This document shows positions 24,283 through 32,120 of a stretch of 43,526 bases of DNA, piece after piece (positions within the stretch are counted from its first letter, which is position 1; every line of letters starts with the position of its first letter). The stretch spans positions 326,959-370,484 of the forward strand of contig NZ_MCUW01000089.1 of assembly GCF_002873335.1 (NCBI RefSeq), given 5' to 3'. This stretch comes from Vibrio sp. 10N.286.49.B1. GTDB taxonomy: Bacteria > Pseudomonadota > Gammaproteobacteria > Enterobacterales > Vibrionaceae. The translations under genes and the position numbers were made by a program. The notes under the pieces are model-generated. The model had not been told where the DNA came from. It ran no database searches and saw only the letters and a program-made list of their open reading frames with translations.

Positions 24283-24494
24283 TGAGAGAGTTTAATGATG
24301 AGAGTGGAACAACAATTATACCGCTCTCACAGCAATGTAGTAAGACTAGACATATGGTAGTTCTTGTAAGAAAGTATGTTGGGTCACTTATGCAGCAAGC
24401 TTCGGCACAAATAGGAATTAGATGACCTTATTGTTACGAAGCAGCTTGTTTCACAACTTTGTAAGAGGCTCTTAGGACAGTGAACAAAACACCA

Positions 24495-24929
24495 CTAACT
24501 CTCATTCCAGTGATACTCGATATCAACATGCATTGATACACCTTGATTCATCGCATCCCATAGAATTGGGGCAAACATCTTGAGTGTTTCTACATTGGAG
24601 TTTTGATAACTGATATTGTCTGGAGTAGCCTTATCAAGCTGAATCCACTGCTCGACTGTATACGCTTCCGCTCCTTGGTAGAGCCACTCACCCATATCTT
24701 CTCTAATCGTTTCTTCTAGACCAGTTTTGATAAAAACATGCCGACCTTCCCCTGTCGCACAGTAATCAATCACTATAATCTTCGATATATCAGAGATTAT
24801 TTTTTCTGACTCTTCATTAATTGAGCCGCATTCTTTATGACTAATAACAGCTAGTTCATCGGCATGCACGCTATAGGGTGTCATACCATCAACTAGCTCT
24901 TTTTCGATCATTGATTTCTTATTACCCAT
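24495..24929 (-). CDS. Unknown acidic soluble protein
   Basis: 144 residues, acidic, no membrane segment or signal. Not recognised. It has a conserved-looking core YCATGEGRHVFIKTGLEETI and ends in MHVDIEYHWNES, with several Trp and His. The size, acidity and location among mobile elements resemble immunity or small accessory proteins, but nothing in the sequence proves it. The frame has normal codon use and a plausible start at the ATG 24,929. It is separated from the lipoprotein gene by 212 bp. Confidence 0.6.
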   Translation of the reverse strand: MGNKKSMIEKELVDGMTPYSVHADELAVISHKECGSINEESEKIISDISKIIVIDYCATGEGRHVFIKTGLEETIREDMGEWLYQGAEAYTVEQWIQLDKATPDNISYQNSNVETLKMFAPILWDAMNQGVSMHVDIEYHWNES

Positions 24930-25153
24930 AGTCGTATTCCAATCTTGGGGGGATTATATATTTAGCGACACGTGATTGAGACTATTCTCCGTAAACACGC
25001 TATGATAGTACAGTAGCATCATAAAGAATTAGCAAGGAGTTTGTCATGCAGTTGGCTAGTAGGATTGTACAAAGCTATGTAAATTGGGTTGTGATCCGCA
25101 CCAGCAGTTTTGGACACTGAGTTAAGTGAGTACAATCACTAATGAGGTGAACC

Positions 25154-25438
25154 ATGACAAGCAAGAAGAAACGTATTATCCATTCTCCTGAATTTAAAGC
25201 AGAAACCCTGAAGCTGGCGGAGAAAGTGGGAGTCGCTGCAGCCGCAAGACAGCTCTCATTACATGAATCTCAGATCTACGGTTGGCGAAAAGCCACAAAG
25301 AAGAATTCTAATATTAGCCAACGAGAACAAGAATTGGCCGTTGAAGTCGCTAAGCTAAAGAGGCAGTTGGCAGAGCAAGCAGAAGAGCTAGAAATCGTAA
25401 AAAAGGCCGCCACCTACTTCGCGAAAAATCTAAAGTAA
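25154..25438 (+). CDS. IS3-family transposase OrfA
   Basis: 94 residues. Helix-turn-helix region HSPEFKAETLKLAEKVGVAA and SLHESQIYGWRK, then a leucine-zipper-like coiled coil (ELAVEVAKLKRQLAEQAEEL) for multimerisation. It provides DNA binding for the fused OrfAB transposase made by -1 frameshifting. Confidence 0.92.
   Translation: MTSKKKRIIHSPEFKAETLKLAEKVGVAAAARQLSLHESQIYGWRKATKKNSNISQREQELAVEVAKLKRQLAEQAEELEIVKKAATYFAKNLK
25399..25405 (+). other. Programmed -1 frameshift site (A6G)
   Basis: The heptamer AAAAAAG in the orfA frame near its 3' end is the usual IS3-family slippery site. Slipping back one base reads through the orfA stop as KKGRHLLREKSK and joins orfB, giving the OrfAB fusion. 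Confidence 0.7.
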
Positions 25439-25452
25439 ATTGCTATGAATTT

Positions 25453-26304
25453 ATGCTCGAACACCTGCTGAGTTTCAGTATTTCCCGTATGGCTAAGGTG
25501 TTCAGAGTTTCTCGAAGTGGGTTTTATTATTGGGTTGAGAATCGCCACAAGGCGATTCAACGTGAGACAGAGCGCCAAAAGCTTGATATCAAAGTAAAAG
25601 AAGCCTTTGACGTTAGCAAAGAACGAGATGGCTCAAGACGTATTCAGAAAGAACTGGCAGAGAGCGGTGATAACCATAATGTTAAGACCATTGCCGCCAG
25701 TATGAAACGTCAGGATTTAGTAGCGAAAGCAGCACGCAAGTTTAAGTGTACAACAGACAGTAAACATAAAATGCCCGTTGCTCCGAACTTGCTCGCTCAA
25801 GATTTTAACGCAACGGCTCCAAATCAAAAATGGGCAGGAGACATCACCTATGTTGCCACAAGCGAAGGCTGGCTGTACTTAGCCGTCATTATTGACCTCT
25901 ATTCAAGACAAGTTATTGGTTGGTCAATGAATACGAGAATGACGGCCTCACTGGTCTGCGATGCCTTATCAATGGCTTTATTTCGCCGAGGTTTCCCTGA
26001 GCAGGTTATTACTCATAGCGATCGAGGTAGTCAGTACTGTTCGAAAGACTATCGAGACCTCATAAGTAATTATAATCTAAGGCAAAGTATGAGTAGGAAA
26101 GGAAATTGCTGGGATAATGCTTGTGTTGAGAGCTTCTTTCATTCTATGAAAGTAGAAGCAATCCAATATGAACCTATCATGACGAGAGAGCAGATGCGTC
26201 AAACGATCTTCGAGTACATTGAGGTTGATTATAATCGAACGAGAAGGCACAGTGCTCTTGGGTACCTAAGCCCAATGAACTTTGAAAAACAAAATGTCGC
26301 TTAG
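25453..26304 (+). CDS. IS3-family transposase OrfB (DDE domain)
   Basis: 283 codons. HTH_21-type N-terminus (SRMAKVFRVSRSGFYYWVENR), then the integrase core with all catalytic residues: WAGDITYVAT (Asp), THSDRGSQY (Asp) and CWDNACVESFFHSMKVE (Glu). It ends with the family YNRTRRHSALGYLSPMNFE. It is normally made as a fusion with OrfA. Confidence 0.92.
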   Translation: MLEHLLSFSISRMAKVFRVSRSGFYYWVENRHKAIQRETERQKLDIKVKEAFDVSKERDGSRRIQKELAESGDNHNVKTIAASMKRQDLVAKAARKFKCTTDSKHKMPVAPNLLAQDFNATAPNQKWAGDITYVATSEGWLYLAVIIDLYSRQVIGWSMNTRMTASLVCDALSMALFRRGFPEQVITHSDRGSQYCSKDYRDLISNYNLRQSMSRKGNCWDNACVESFFHSMKVEAIQYEPIMTREQMRQTIFEYIEVDYNRTRRHSALGYLSPMNFEKQNVA

Positions 26305-26533
26305 TTAAGTGTCCAGTCTGACTGGAGCAGATCACGTACTAAAAGGTGCAACTTTATGGACACTTGATAACGATTTGGTATTAACTTAGAACTCAAAAAA
26401 TAACTGCAGAACAGATAGGCTTAATACCTTTAGCCAAAATCTTCGAGACCGATCGCAAACAAAGCTAGACACCTACTGATTTTCTTCCCCTTTGCAAATG
26501 CTTTCGTACTAACTCCTCGTACAACAAGGTTCT

Positions 26534-26635
26534 GGACAGGAATGAGTTATATAGATTACTAAATTAGCATTTAACGGATTACTTGAGGTACAGCAAAACC
26601 TTTAATGTAGTGACCAATTTCACTAATCCACTACA
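26534..26635 (-). mobile_element. Element end 'D' (type 1 terminus, outer tip at 26,635)
   Basis: Minus-strand reading from 26,635 begins TGTAGTGGATTAGTGAAATT, then GGTCACTACATTAAAGG. It aligns for about 100 bp with ends B and C, including CAAGTAATCCGTTAAAT and a closing CCTGTCC. It faces end E at 23,675. The 26,336-26,533 stretch between the IS3 element and this end holds no gene. Confidence 0.6.
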
Positions 26636-26893
26636 GCTCGAATAAATAGTATTCTCAAACGATAGATAGGGCATGACTCGTAGAATTGCCATTTATTGTA
26701 TAGGCCGTAATAAGACGGCGATAGTCTCTTAGAGATTAGAAACAAACCAATTGAACAAGAAGCTAAATATACTCTAGCAATAAAAATGTCATTGATTTTA
26801 TTTGTAAGCATTTGTTTATCAAGAACTATCCCTATAAAAATTAAGTGTATAATTTCGTTTTTATGAGCATATAGATAGGGTCTCTCATTTTAG

Positions 26894-27661
26894 ATGGGAC
26901 AGTTTAAAACTATGACTTCAGTTGACGTAAATATCGAAAAAGACAATTCAGCAACAGTTAATCAAATCGAGCGCGAGTATTACACGGGAGACACAAAATT
27001 CCTGTCCTTTGTAATCCCTTTGCTTGTATTCATCTCCGCGATTGTTTTCTTGAACCATTACGACATGCAACAACCCGCACCAAAACTTTACAGCACCTCA
27101 CCTGAGCCGCTTGGGGTGGCTTTCTTTCACGCAACTAGCGTATTTGGCGGGTTTATTTACCTAGTTATGCTGTTCTTAGCTTTTGGTGGCTCAATCAACA
27201 TGCGCAAGGTTGGTCAAGAGGTTACCACCTACTCAAATGGCAAGGTAATTGTCACTGACATTAAAGAGCGCATCTCTGATTTAGAAATCAAACGAGATAC
27301 AGTTGCAGGCAAAGGGATCTCAGTCGCACTAAAAGGCGGCACTATCACTGCATGTATTCCGGTTACTTATGTCGTTACATCAGAGAGCCTTGGTTTAGGT
27401 GTTAGTTATGTAAACTTGGGGTTCTTTATGTCCCTTGGTGCAATCGTCGCGACAGTCTTTTTTTCAGCAGCAGCTGGGCTTATTTTCTCTAGCATCTGCG
27501 GAATGATTAATGAAAATACTAAAAAGGTAGAGGAATACACAACCGAGTACGGGACTTTAGGAACAACTATCCAAAGAACGTTCTTCTGGTTGGTAAGTGG
27601 TGTAGTTCTTCATAAATTCTTGCCTGCAACATATAATTTAATCCTAGGTTTCTTTAGTTAA
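26894..27661 (+). CDS. Multi-pass membrane protein, unknown function
   Basis: 255 residues, not recognised. About four hydrophobic segments: FLSFVIPLLVFISAIVFL (about 36-53), SVFGGFIYLVMLFLAFGG (about 82-100), the paired FFMSLGAIVATVFFSAAAGL region (about 175-200), and a C-terminal FFWLVSGVVLHKFL. Between segments two and three lies a roughly 70-residue soluble part with YSNGKVIVTDIKERISDLEI. ATG at 26,894 or 26,912. A same-strand membrane gene follows after 183 bp. The pair lies between element ends D and F. Confidence 0.7.
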   Translation: MGQFKTMTSVDVNIEKDNSATVNQIEREYYTGDTKFLSFVIPLLVFISAIVFLNHYDMQQPAPKLYSTSPEPLGVAFFHATSVFGGFIYLVMLFLAFGGSINMRKVGQEVTTYSNGKVIVTDIKERISDLEIKRDTVAGKGISVALKGGTITACIPVTYVVTSESLGLGVSYVNLGFFMSLGAIVATVFFSAAAGLIFSSICGMINENTKKVEEYTTEYGTLGTTIQRTFFWLVSGVVLHKFLPATYNLILGFFS

Positions 27662-27844
27662 AGAAAACACTAACACTATAAATATCAGGTTCGTAAGACA
27701 CTGCCGCTTTGTCTCATAATTATTAACTGTACGTAAAAATAATCACGATTTCCGTCAGTTCTTCATCAGGCATTTATGACCTAAATGATGACATTATCAA
27801 ACAGTTGTAGACCTTTAAATAAAATTAATTTTGGATAAATAGCC

Positions 27845-28426
27845 ATGGCTAAGAAAGACATTTTTGTAGTAAGAGCGATTAACATAGAGTTCTCTAAAGG
27901 ACGTTACATTTTATTTAAGGACGGAACTGATACTCCAGAAATGGAGTGGGTTTCCTTTACAGACAAAGACACTGGACGTACACACAGACTGGAATGTGTG
28001 ATGACCACTCAGGGACTCTTGAATGCAATGATTGAATTTCAAGAAGCTGAACTGGAAATCGTATATTACCAAAACCCAAAAGAGAAACGCTCTTATATTG
28101 CTGGAGTTAAGACGTACGAGGTAGATGGTGAGCTGACTGGAACCCACTCAATGAATGAATACAGTAATTTAACAGTAAGTAATCTCGATGATTTCAAATC
28201 GAATCGAATCTTTACGTATTTCTTGTTCTTTTCTTTCTGCCTAGCAGCAGCATATACAACATTGAACTCATACGACCTATTGATGTCTTTGTCCTGTGGT
28301 GGTGCCGTTTTACTTGGTATTCTGTCATTCTTAAAGATGTTGACCATTAATGGCACCCATGACGTCTTTAATCGTCTAAATCAACAACTCAGAAAACACG
28401 GTTACGAGATTAAAAAGTCAAGCTAA
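27845..28426 (+). CDS. Membrane-anchored protein, unknown function
   Basis: 193 residues, not recognised. A soluble N-terminal domain of about 120 residues (beta-rich, with SKGRYILFKDGTDTPEMEWV and LEIVYYQNPKEKRSYIAGVK) is followed by two adjacent membrane helices (TYFLFFSFCLAAAYTTL and DLLMSLSCGGAVLLGILSFL). A short basic tail ends it. The topology is a cytoplasmic or periplasmic sensor-like head on a hairpin anchor. Same strand as the four-helix protein upstream, probably functionally paired. Confidence 0.7.
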   Translation: MAKKDIFVVRAINIEFSKGRYILFKDGTDTPEMEWVSFTDKDTGRTHRLECVMTTQGLLNAMIEFQEAELEIVYYQNPKEKRSYIAGVKTYEVDGELTGTHSMNEYSNLTVSNLDDFKSNRIFTYFLFFSFCLAAAYTTLNSYDLLMSLSCGGAVLLGILSFLKMLTINGTHDVFNRLNQQLRKHGYEIKKSS

Positions 28427-28525
28427 CCCAATGTTCACAAAATGCTCACCTAATGGTGGGCTTTAAATATAAAACACCTGCCCACTGGTCTGGTTGTAGA
28501 TATATGAACACGTAGAGACTAGGTG

Positions 28526-28650
28526 TGTAATGGATGAGTATATTTGGCCACATGGTTAGAGTGCAGGTACAAGAAAAAGCAAGGCAAATTGCTTCACCAT
28601 GGCTTGCTTGGTCATGCGACTCTAGCAAACAATGGGGCAAAGGCGAGTTA
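28526..28650 (+). mobile_element. Element end 'F' (type 2 terminus, outer tip at 28,526)
   Basis: Begins TGTAATGGATGAGTATATTT, then GGCCACATGG, and aligns with E and A, with AAAAAGCAAGGCAAATTG and AATGGGGCAAAGGCGAGTTA at the inner positions. The unit it starts would extend right, but only about 330 bp remain before ffs, and no partner end was seen. It is probably a stump. 28,427-28,525 holds no gene. Confidence 0.55.
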
Positions 28651-28735
28651 ACTCGCCTACTGAAACGTCTATGGACATAAATATTTTAGTACCTTTGCTA
28701 ATTTAGCACTTCATGAATAACTAAAAGTATGGAAA

Positions 28736-28774
28736 GTCGCTTACTCGAGTGTCCAGTATCTCTGGAGCAGATCA
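28736..28774 (+). mobile_element. Solitary right end of an IS3-type element
   Basis: GTCGCTTACTCGAGTGTCCA, then GTATCTCTGGAGCAGATCA, closely matches the right end of the complete IS3 element at 26,297-26,334 including the last orfB codons (GTCGCTTAG). There is no other part of the element here. It is a remnant left by deletion of an earlier copy. The stretch 28,775-28,979 shows no gene. Confidence 0.75.
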
Positions 28775-28979
28775 ATTTTAACCTGAGCTTGAACTTTGAC
28801 GATCGCAGACATCCAACACCACATCAAACGAAACTGGTATTAGTAGGTATAGTAGAAGAATTGCTATTGATCTAATGGAATCGAGATTAAGGGTAGAAGG
28901 TGAAACTGAGTACTTTGAGGGGATTTAGTATAGAAAGGAGTGCTATAGATATAAGTTATTTTGCAAACATCAGAAGGGT

Positions 28980-29083
28980 GGAAGCCCCAGCCACATCCCG
29001 GCACACAAGTCATCCGCTGCGGCTGCTTCCTTCCGGATCTGACCGAGTTCACGAACTATTGTTGCGGGAGGACCAGGGCCTCC
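28980..29083 (-). ncRNA. ffs: 4.5S signal recognition particle RNA
   Basis: The minus strand reads GGAGGCCCTGG at the 5' end, pairing with GGGGCTTCC at the 3' end. The conserved apical SRP domain has GGTCAGATCCGGAAGGAAGC followed by AGCCG, with the GGAA tetraloop and the Ffh-binding internal loops, then the GTGTGCCGGGATGT strand. Length of about 104 bases matches the E. coli RNA. It folds into a single rod that binds Ffh for co-translational targeting. Its 3' end faces the accessory region, an edge consistent with island insertion next to an RNA gene. Confidence 0.96.
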
Positions 29084-29212
29084 ATAGATTCTGTTGATTT
29101 TGCGCTAACGCTAAATCGTGGAAAGGATTATCAGGTATAGGCGCATTGAATGCAATAGCTGAACGGCATTTTTAGCAGAACTGCGGTTTAAGTGACTATA
29201 GATTAAACAAAA

Positions 29213-29238
29213 AGGCGTTAAAGCTAACTTTAACGCCT
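29213..29238 (-). terminator. Terminator of the membrane-protein gene
   Basis: AGGCGTTAAAG (29,213-29,223) pairs with CTTTAACGCCT (29,228-29,238). On the minus strand the stem is followed by TTTTTG, a standard rho-independent terminator for the gene ending at 29,269. Confidence 0.85.
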
Positions 29239-29268
29239 ATGTACATCAACCAAGGTTACTCTTTTTAC

Positions 29269-30009
29269 TTAAGGCTCTTGGTTCTCATGATCACTTCGTA
29301 AGATATAGTCAGTCATCCACGCGGTGCCTAGTAAGCAAAGCCAGACAACAAACACCGGCTTAGGCACATCGACACCCGGTACAACCACTAGGGCGGCGAA
29401 ACCCACACTCGGCAAGGTCCAACATAATAATTTGTTCCAGCGGAAGGTTTTAAGCTTCCCTAGGCTTTCCATCGAGGCAAGCATCCCTGTAAAGCACAGC
29501 GCGATGAGTGCCGCGTGTGGCAACCCTGCGGCCCAAATAGGGAGTATCAAAGCTAACGACCACCAGCTGTGCTTGTTGCTTCCTTTCCAATGACTTGCTG
29601 CATACCAAGCCACAAACACAGCAAAGCCTTGCACAAGGGTCACCATCGGGGTTCCCCCTAACTTCCCAGCCAATTGCGTCATCATTAACCCAACGTTTAA
29701 TGTAATAACGATAAGCCCAACTAAGCAGACAATCCAAATATTACTTCGTCTGGACGACGCCACCATAAACACTGGCAACAATATCCACACGGCGATAGAC
29801 ATCGCGATGGTTTGCATGGGTAGCGTTAATCCGTACACGACCATAGAGGCCAATAACGCTAAACCGGCCACTCCTCCTTGTGGAAGTATCCAAAGCGCGG
29901 GGATCATCAGTGCTAACACTGGAATATCCCCTTCCGTTACACTGATTGCTCTGGCGCAAACCATTGCAAGAAGACTTGTGATTATGAACTGAAACACTGA
30001 AAATACCAT
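29269..30009 (-). CDS. Integral membrane protein, unknown function
   Basis: 246 residues with about eight hydrophobic helices and little soluble sequence; no recognised family. Its N-terminus (FQFIITSLLAMVCARAIS) is a membrane anchor rather than a cleaved signal. Stretches such as ALMIPALWILPQGGVAGLAL and PIWAAGLPHAALIALCFTGM have small residues typical of transporters. It is divergent from the atl gene (51 bp) and ends at a strong terminator. Codon use and dense packing mark it as core genome. Confidence 0.8.
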   Translation of the reverse strand: MVFSVFQFIITSLLAMVCARAISVTEGDIPVLALMIPALWILPQGGVAGLALLASMVVYGLTLPMQTIAMSIAVWILLPVFMVASSRRSNIWIVCLVGLIVITLNVGLMMTQLAGKLGGTPMVTLVQGFAVFVAWYAASHWKGSNKHSWWSLALILPIWAAGLPHAALIALCFTGMLASMESLGKLKTFRWNKLLCWTLPSVGFAALVVVPGVDVPKPVFVVWLCLLGTAWMTDYILRSDHENQEP

Positions 30010-30060
30010 CGCTCCTCCCTATACCGATCCATGGCACAATGAACTAGGACAATATTCAGT

Positions 30061-30363
30061 ATGGAACAGTTTCGGACACAAATCTTTGCTGTGATTCACC
30101 AAATTCCACTCGGAAGTGTGACAACGTACGGGCAGATTGCAAAAATGGCTGGCTATCCGGGCTATGCAAGGCAGGTAGGTAAGGCGTTAAGCAACCTTCC
30201 TAAAGGCAGTGCCCTACCTTGGCATCGAGTGATTAATGGTAAAGGTGAGATATCATTGAGTGGCGATCGTTTTAGTGTTCAACGCGCTATGTTGATGGAA
30301 GAAGGGGTGATGTTCACCGCAACAGGTAAGATAAGTTTGAAGAAATTTGGGTGGCAGCCTTAA
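30061..30363 (+). CDS. atl: Alkyltransferase-like protein (ATL), MGMT-related
   Basis: 100 residues, the C-terminal half of O6-alkylguanine-DNA alkyltransferases. The active-site PCHRV is PWHRV here (Trp54), which defines the ATL family: it binds O6-alkylguanine in DNA and flags it for nucleotide excision repair but cannot transfer the alkyl group. The helix-turn-helix and arginine finger (GYARQVGKALSNLP) are present. Equivalent to E. coli ybaZ, which also lies close to ffs, ybaY and tesB, supporting conserved order. Confidence 0.94.
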   Translation: MEQFRTQIFAVIHQIPLGSVTTYGQIAKMAGYPGYARQVGKALSNLPKGSALPWHRVINGKGEISLSGDRFSVQRAMLMEEGVMFTATGKISLKKFGWQP

Positions 30364-30428
30364 AGGAATTGAACTACGCCTATTACGGCTAAAATTTTCG
30401 ATGTAGCGGTCTAATGATCCCGATGACT

Positions 30429-30455
30429 AAAGAGCCCTAACATAAGGGCCCTTTA
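30429..30455. terminator. Bidirectional terminator between atl and ybaY
   Basis: AAAGAGCCCT pairs with AGGGCCCTTT around the loop AACATA; it lies between the convergent atl and ybaY stops. Confidence 0.75.
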
Positions 30456-30464
30456 TGCCAAGAG

Positions 30465-30920
30465 CTATTTACCTTGTACCCCAATAAGTAATAGGTTCAC
30501 TTCTTGTGTTTTATTTTGGTCGGTAATAACTGGATAAGCGGTGTCGTTGATGAAGCGCAGCTTTCCATCAACTTCAATACGGGCACTGACACTGTATCGA
30601 TGTCTGCTATCAATATCGGCAGCGTTGTAACTCAATTCAAAATCAAATGGAACCTGTGCACCATCCGTCTCAAATGTCTGTTCCGCTATCATGGTGGCGG
30701 GTGCGTCGGCCAATGACACGTCTTGAAGTTTAATCGTTACAACAGCGTTCGGCGGTAAGGCAATTCGCTCACGGTAAGCCACCGACCCTTTTACTGACAT
30801 CATGCTCTTTTCCATAGCCGCCTGCGACGGTGCTGTTGTTTCAGATGTTGGGGCGGTTTGACACCCAACTAACGCTAATCCAAGTGCCGTTGTCATTAAA
30901 CCTGTTAGTATCTTTTTCAT
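30465..30920 (-). CDS. ybaY: YbaY-family outer-membrane lipoprotein
   Basis: 151 residues with lipobox LVGC (Cys20) after a Sec signal. The mature YbaY domain is recognisable by KGSVAYRERIALPPNAVVTI, LQDVSLADAPA, and a second strand set with FDFELSYNAADID and YPVITD. The family (glycolipoprotein-like, beta-sandwich) is conserved beside tesB in enterobacteria and vibrios; its function is not established. Located between atl and tesB, the same neighbours as in E. coli. Confidence 0.9.
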   Translation of the reverse strand: MKKILTGLMTTALGLALVGCQTAPTSETTAPSQAAMEKSMMSVKGSVAYRERIALPPNAVVTIKLQDVSLADAPATMIAEQTFETDGAQVPFDFELSYNAADIDSRHRYSVSARIEVDGKLRFINDTAYPVITDQNKTQEVNLLLIGVQGK

Positions 30921-31140
30921 AACGCCTCTCTATTAACTCGCCACATGTTACTGGTCGATGCCAGCCTCTATAAAATTAAAGATATCAGAAATTTACCCTT
31001 ACGTTGAACAAAAACAATCAACGTAAGCCTGTTTACTACCATTCCTACAAGGTGTCCCTAGAATCAAGTTAGTGCATAGCTTGACGAACAAACAGACAAA
31101 ATCCACACTGACAGTATCAACATTGAGTATAAGTGAATTT

Positions 31141-32001
31141 ATGAGTAAACCATTACGCGAATTACTGGAACTGCTTCAATTAGAAACACTGGACAAAGGC
31201 TTGTTTCGAGGCCAAAGCCAACACCTCGGACTGCCACAAGTGTATGGCGGACAAGTAATCGGCCAAGCATTGTCTGCCGCCCGTTACACCGTGCCAGATG
31301 ATCGCACCGTTCACTCTTTTCATAGCTATTTTCTCTACCCTGGTAATGCAGATAAGCCCATTATTTATGATGTCGAAAACCTGCGTGATGGGAGAAGCTT
31401 CAGCACACGACGAGTCAAAGCCATTCAAAATGGTCGCCCCATTTTTTACCTCACGGCCAGCTATCACGGTCATGCTCCAGGCTTTGAACATCAAACTGAG
31501 ATGCCTTCCGTCGAGGGGCCAGAGAACTACGCTTCTGAGTCTGAGTTAGCGGCGCGTATTGCGGATTTTCTGCCACCAAAAATTCGCGAAGTCTTTTGCA
31601 GTGAAGAAGCGATTGAGGTGCGCCCAGTTACGGTGATCAACCCTCTTAAGCCTGAGAAAGCAGAACCTACCCAAAAGCTTTGGATACGAGCCAATGGTGA
31701 AGTCCCAGAAAGCCCTTTAATACACCAATACTTATTAGGGTACGCTTCTGACTGGCGCTTCTTAACCACAGCATTACACCCACATGCGGTTTCCATGATG
31801 ACACCTAAATTTCAACTGGCGACCATTGACCATTCAATGTGGTTCCATCGTCCGGTGAAAATTGATGAGTGGTTGTTGTATTGCATTGATAGCCCCACCG
31901 CGAGCAACTCACGTGGTTTAGTCCGCGGTGAGATATTCAACCAGCAAGGTGACTTAGTTGCCTCAACGGTGCAGGAAGGTATGATGCGATTTGGCGAGTA
32001 A
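31141..32001 (+). CDS. tesB: Acyl-CoA thioesterase II
   Basis: Hydrolyses acyl-CoA to fatty acid and CoA; a double hot-dog protein. From the ATG at 31,141 it has 286 residues, the same as E. coli TesB. The catalytic triad falls at identical positions: Asp204 (YASDW), Thr228 (QLATID) and Gln278 (STVQEGMMR). This match fixes the start; an in-frame ATG at 31,072 would add 23 residues without a ribosome site or counterpart. It stands alone with its own terminator. Confidence 0.95.
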   Translation: MSKPLRELLELLQLETLDKGLFRGQSQHLGLPQVYGGQVIGQALSAARYTVPDDRTVHSFHSYFLYPGNADKPIIYDVENLRDGRSFSTRRVKAIQNGRPIFYLTASYHGHAPGFEHQTEMPSVEGPENYASESELAARIADFLPPKIREVFCSEEAIEVRPVTVINPLKPEKAEPTQKLWIRANGEVPESPLIHQYLLGYASDWRFLTTALHPHAVSMMTPKFQLATIDHSMWFHRPVKIDEWLLYCIDSPTASNSRGLVRGEIFNQQGDLVASTVQEGMMRFGE

Positions 32002-32051
32002 TACGACTAATATTGAGCGTTGCCCTTTAGCTCATATATAACGAAAGCCAA

Positions 32052-32078
32052 AAAGCCAGTAGACGTTCTACTGGCTTT
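32052..32078. terminator. Bidirectional terminator after tesB
   Basis: A perfect 12-bp stem AAAGCCAGTAGA/TCTACTGGCTTT with a CGT loop and A/T runs on both sides, between tesB and the convergent aldehyde dehydrogenase gene. Confidence 0.9.
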
Positions 32079-32120
32079 CTATTCGTTGCTATTCGGCTTA
32101 CTCCTACTTAACTAGGGGAA

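Larger units (their letters stand above)
25091..26335 (+). mobile_element. IS3-family insertion sequence
   Basis: 1,245 bp bounded by imperfect inverted repeats. The left end reads GTGATCCGCACCAGCAGTTT then TGGACACT; the right end, read inward, is GTGATCTGCTCCAGTCAGAC then TGGACACT. It contains orfA and orfB with a slippery A6G in between, both intact, so the element may be functional. No 3-4-bp target duplication is obvious at the flanks. Located inside the E-D unit next to end D. A solitary right end of a close relative lies at 28,736-28,774. Confidence 0.88.

Noticed and set aside
28864..29097. Frames on both strands over 28,864-29,097
   Set aside because: They cross the 4.5S RNA gene and are not coding.
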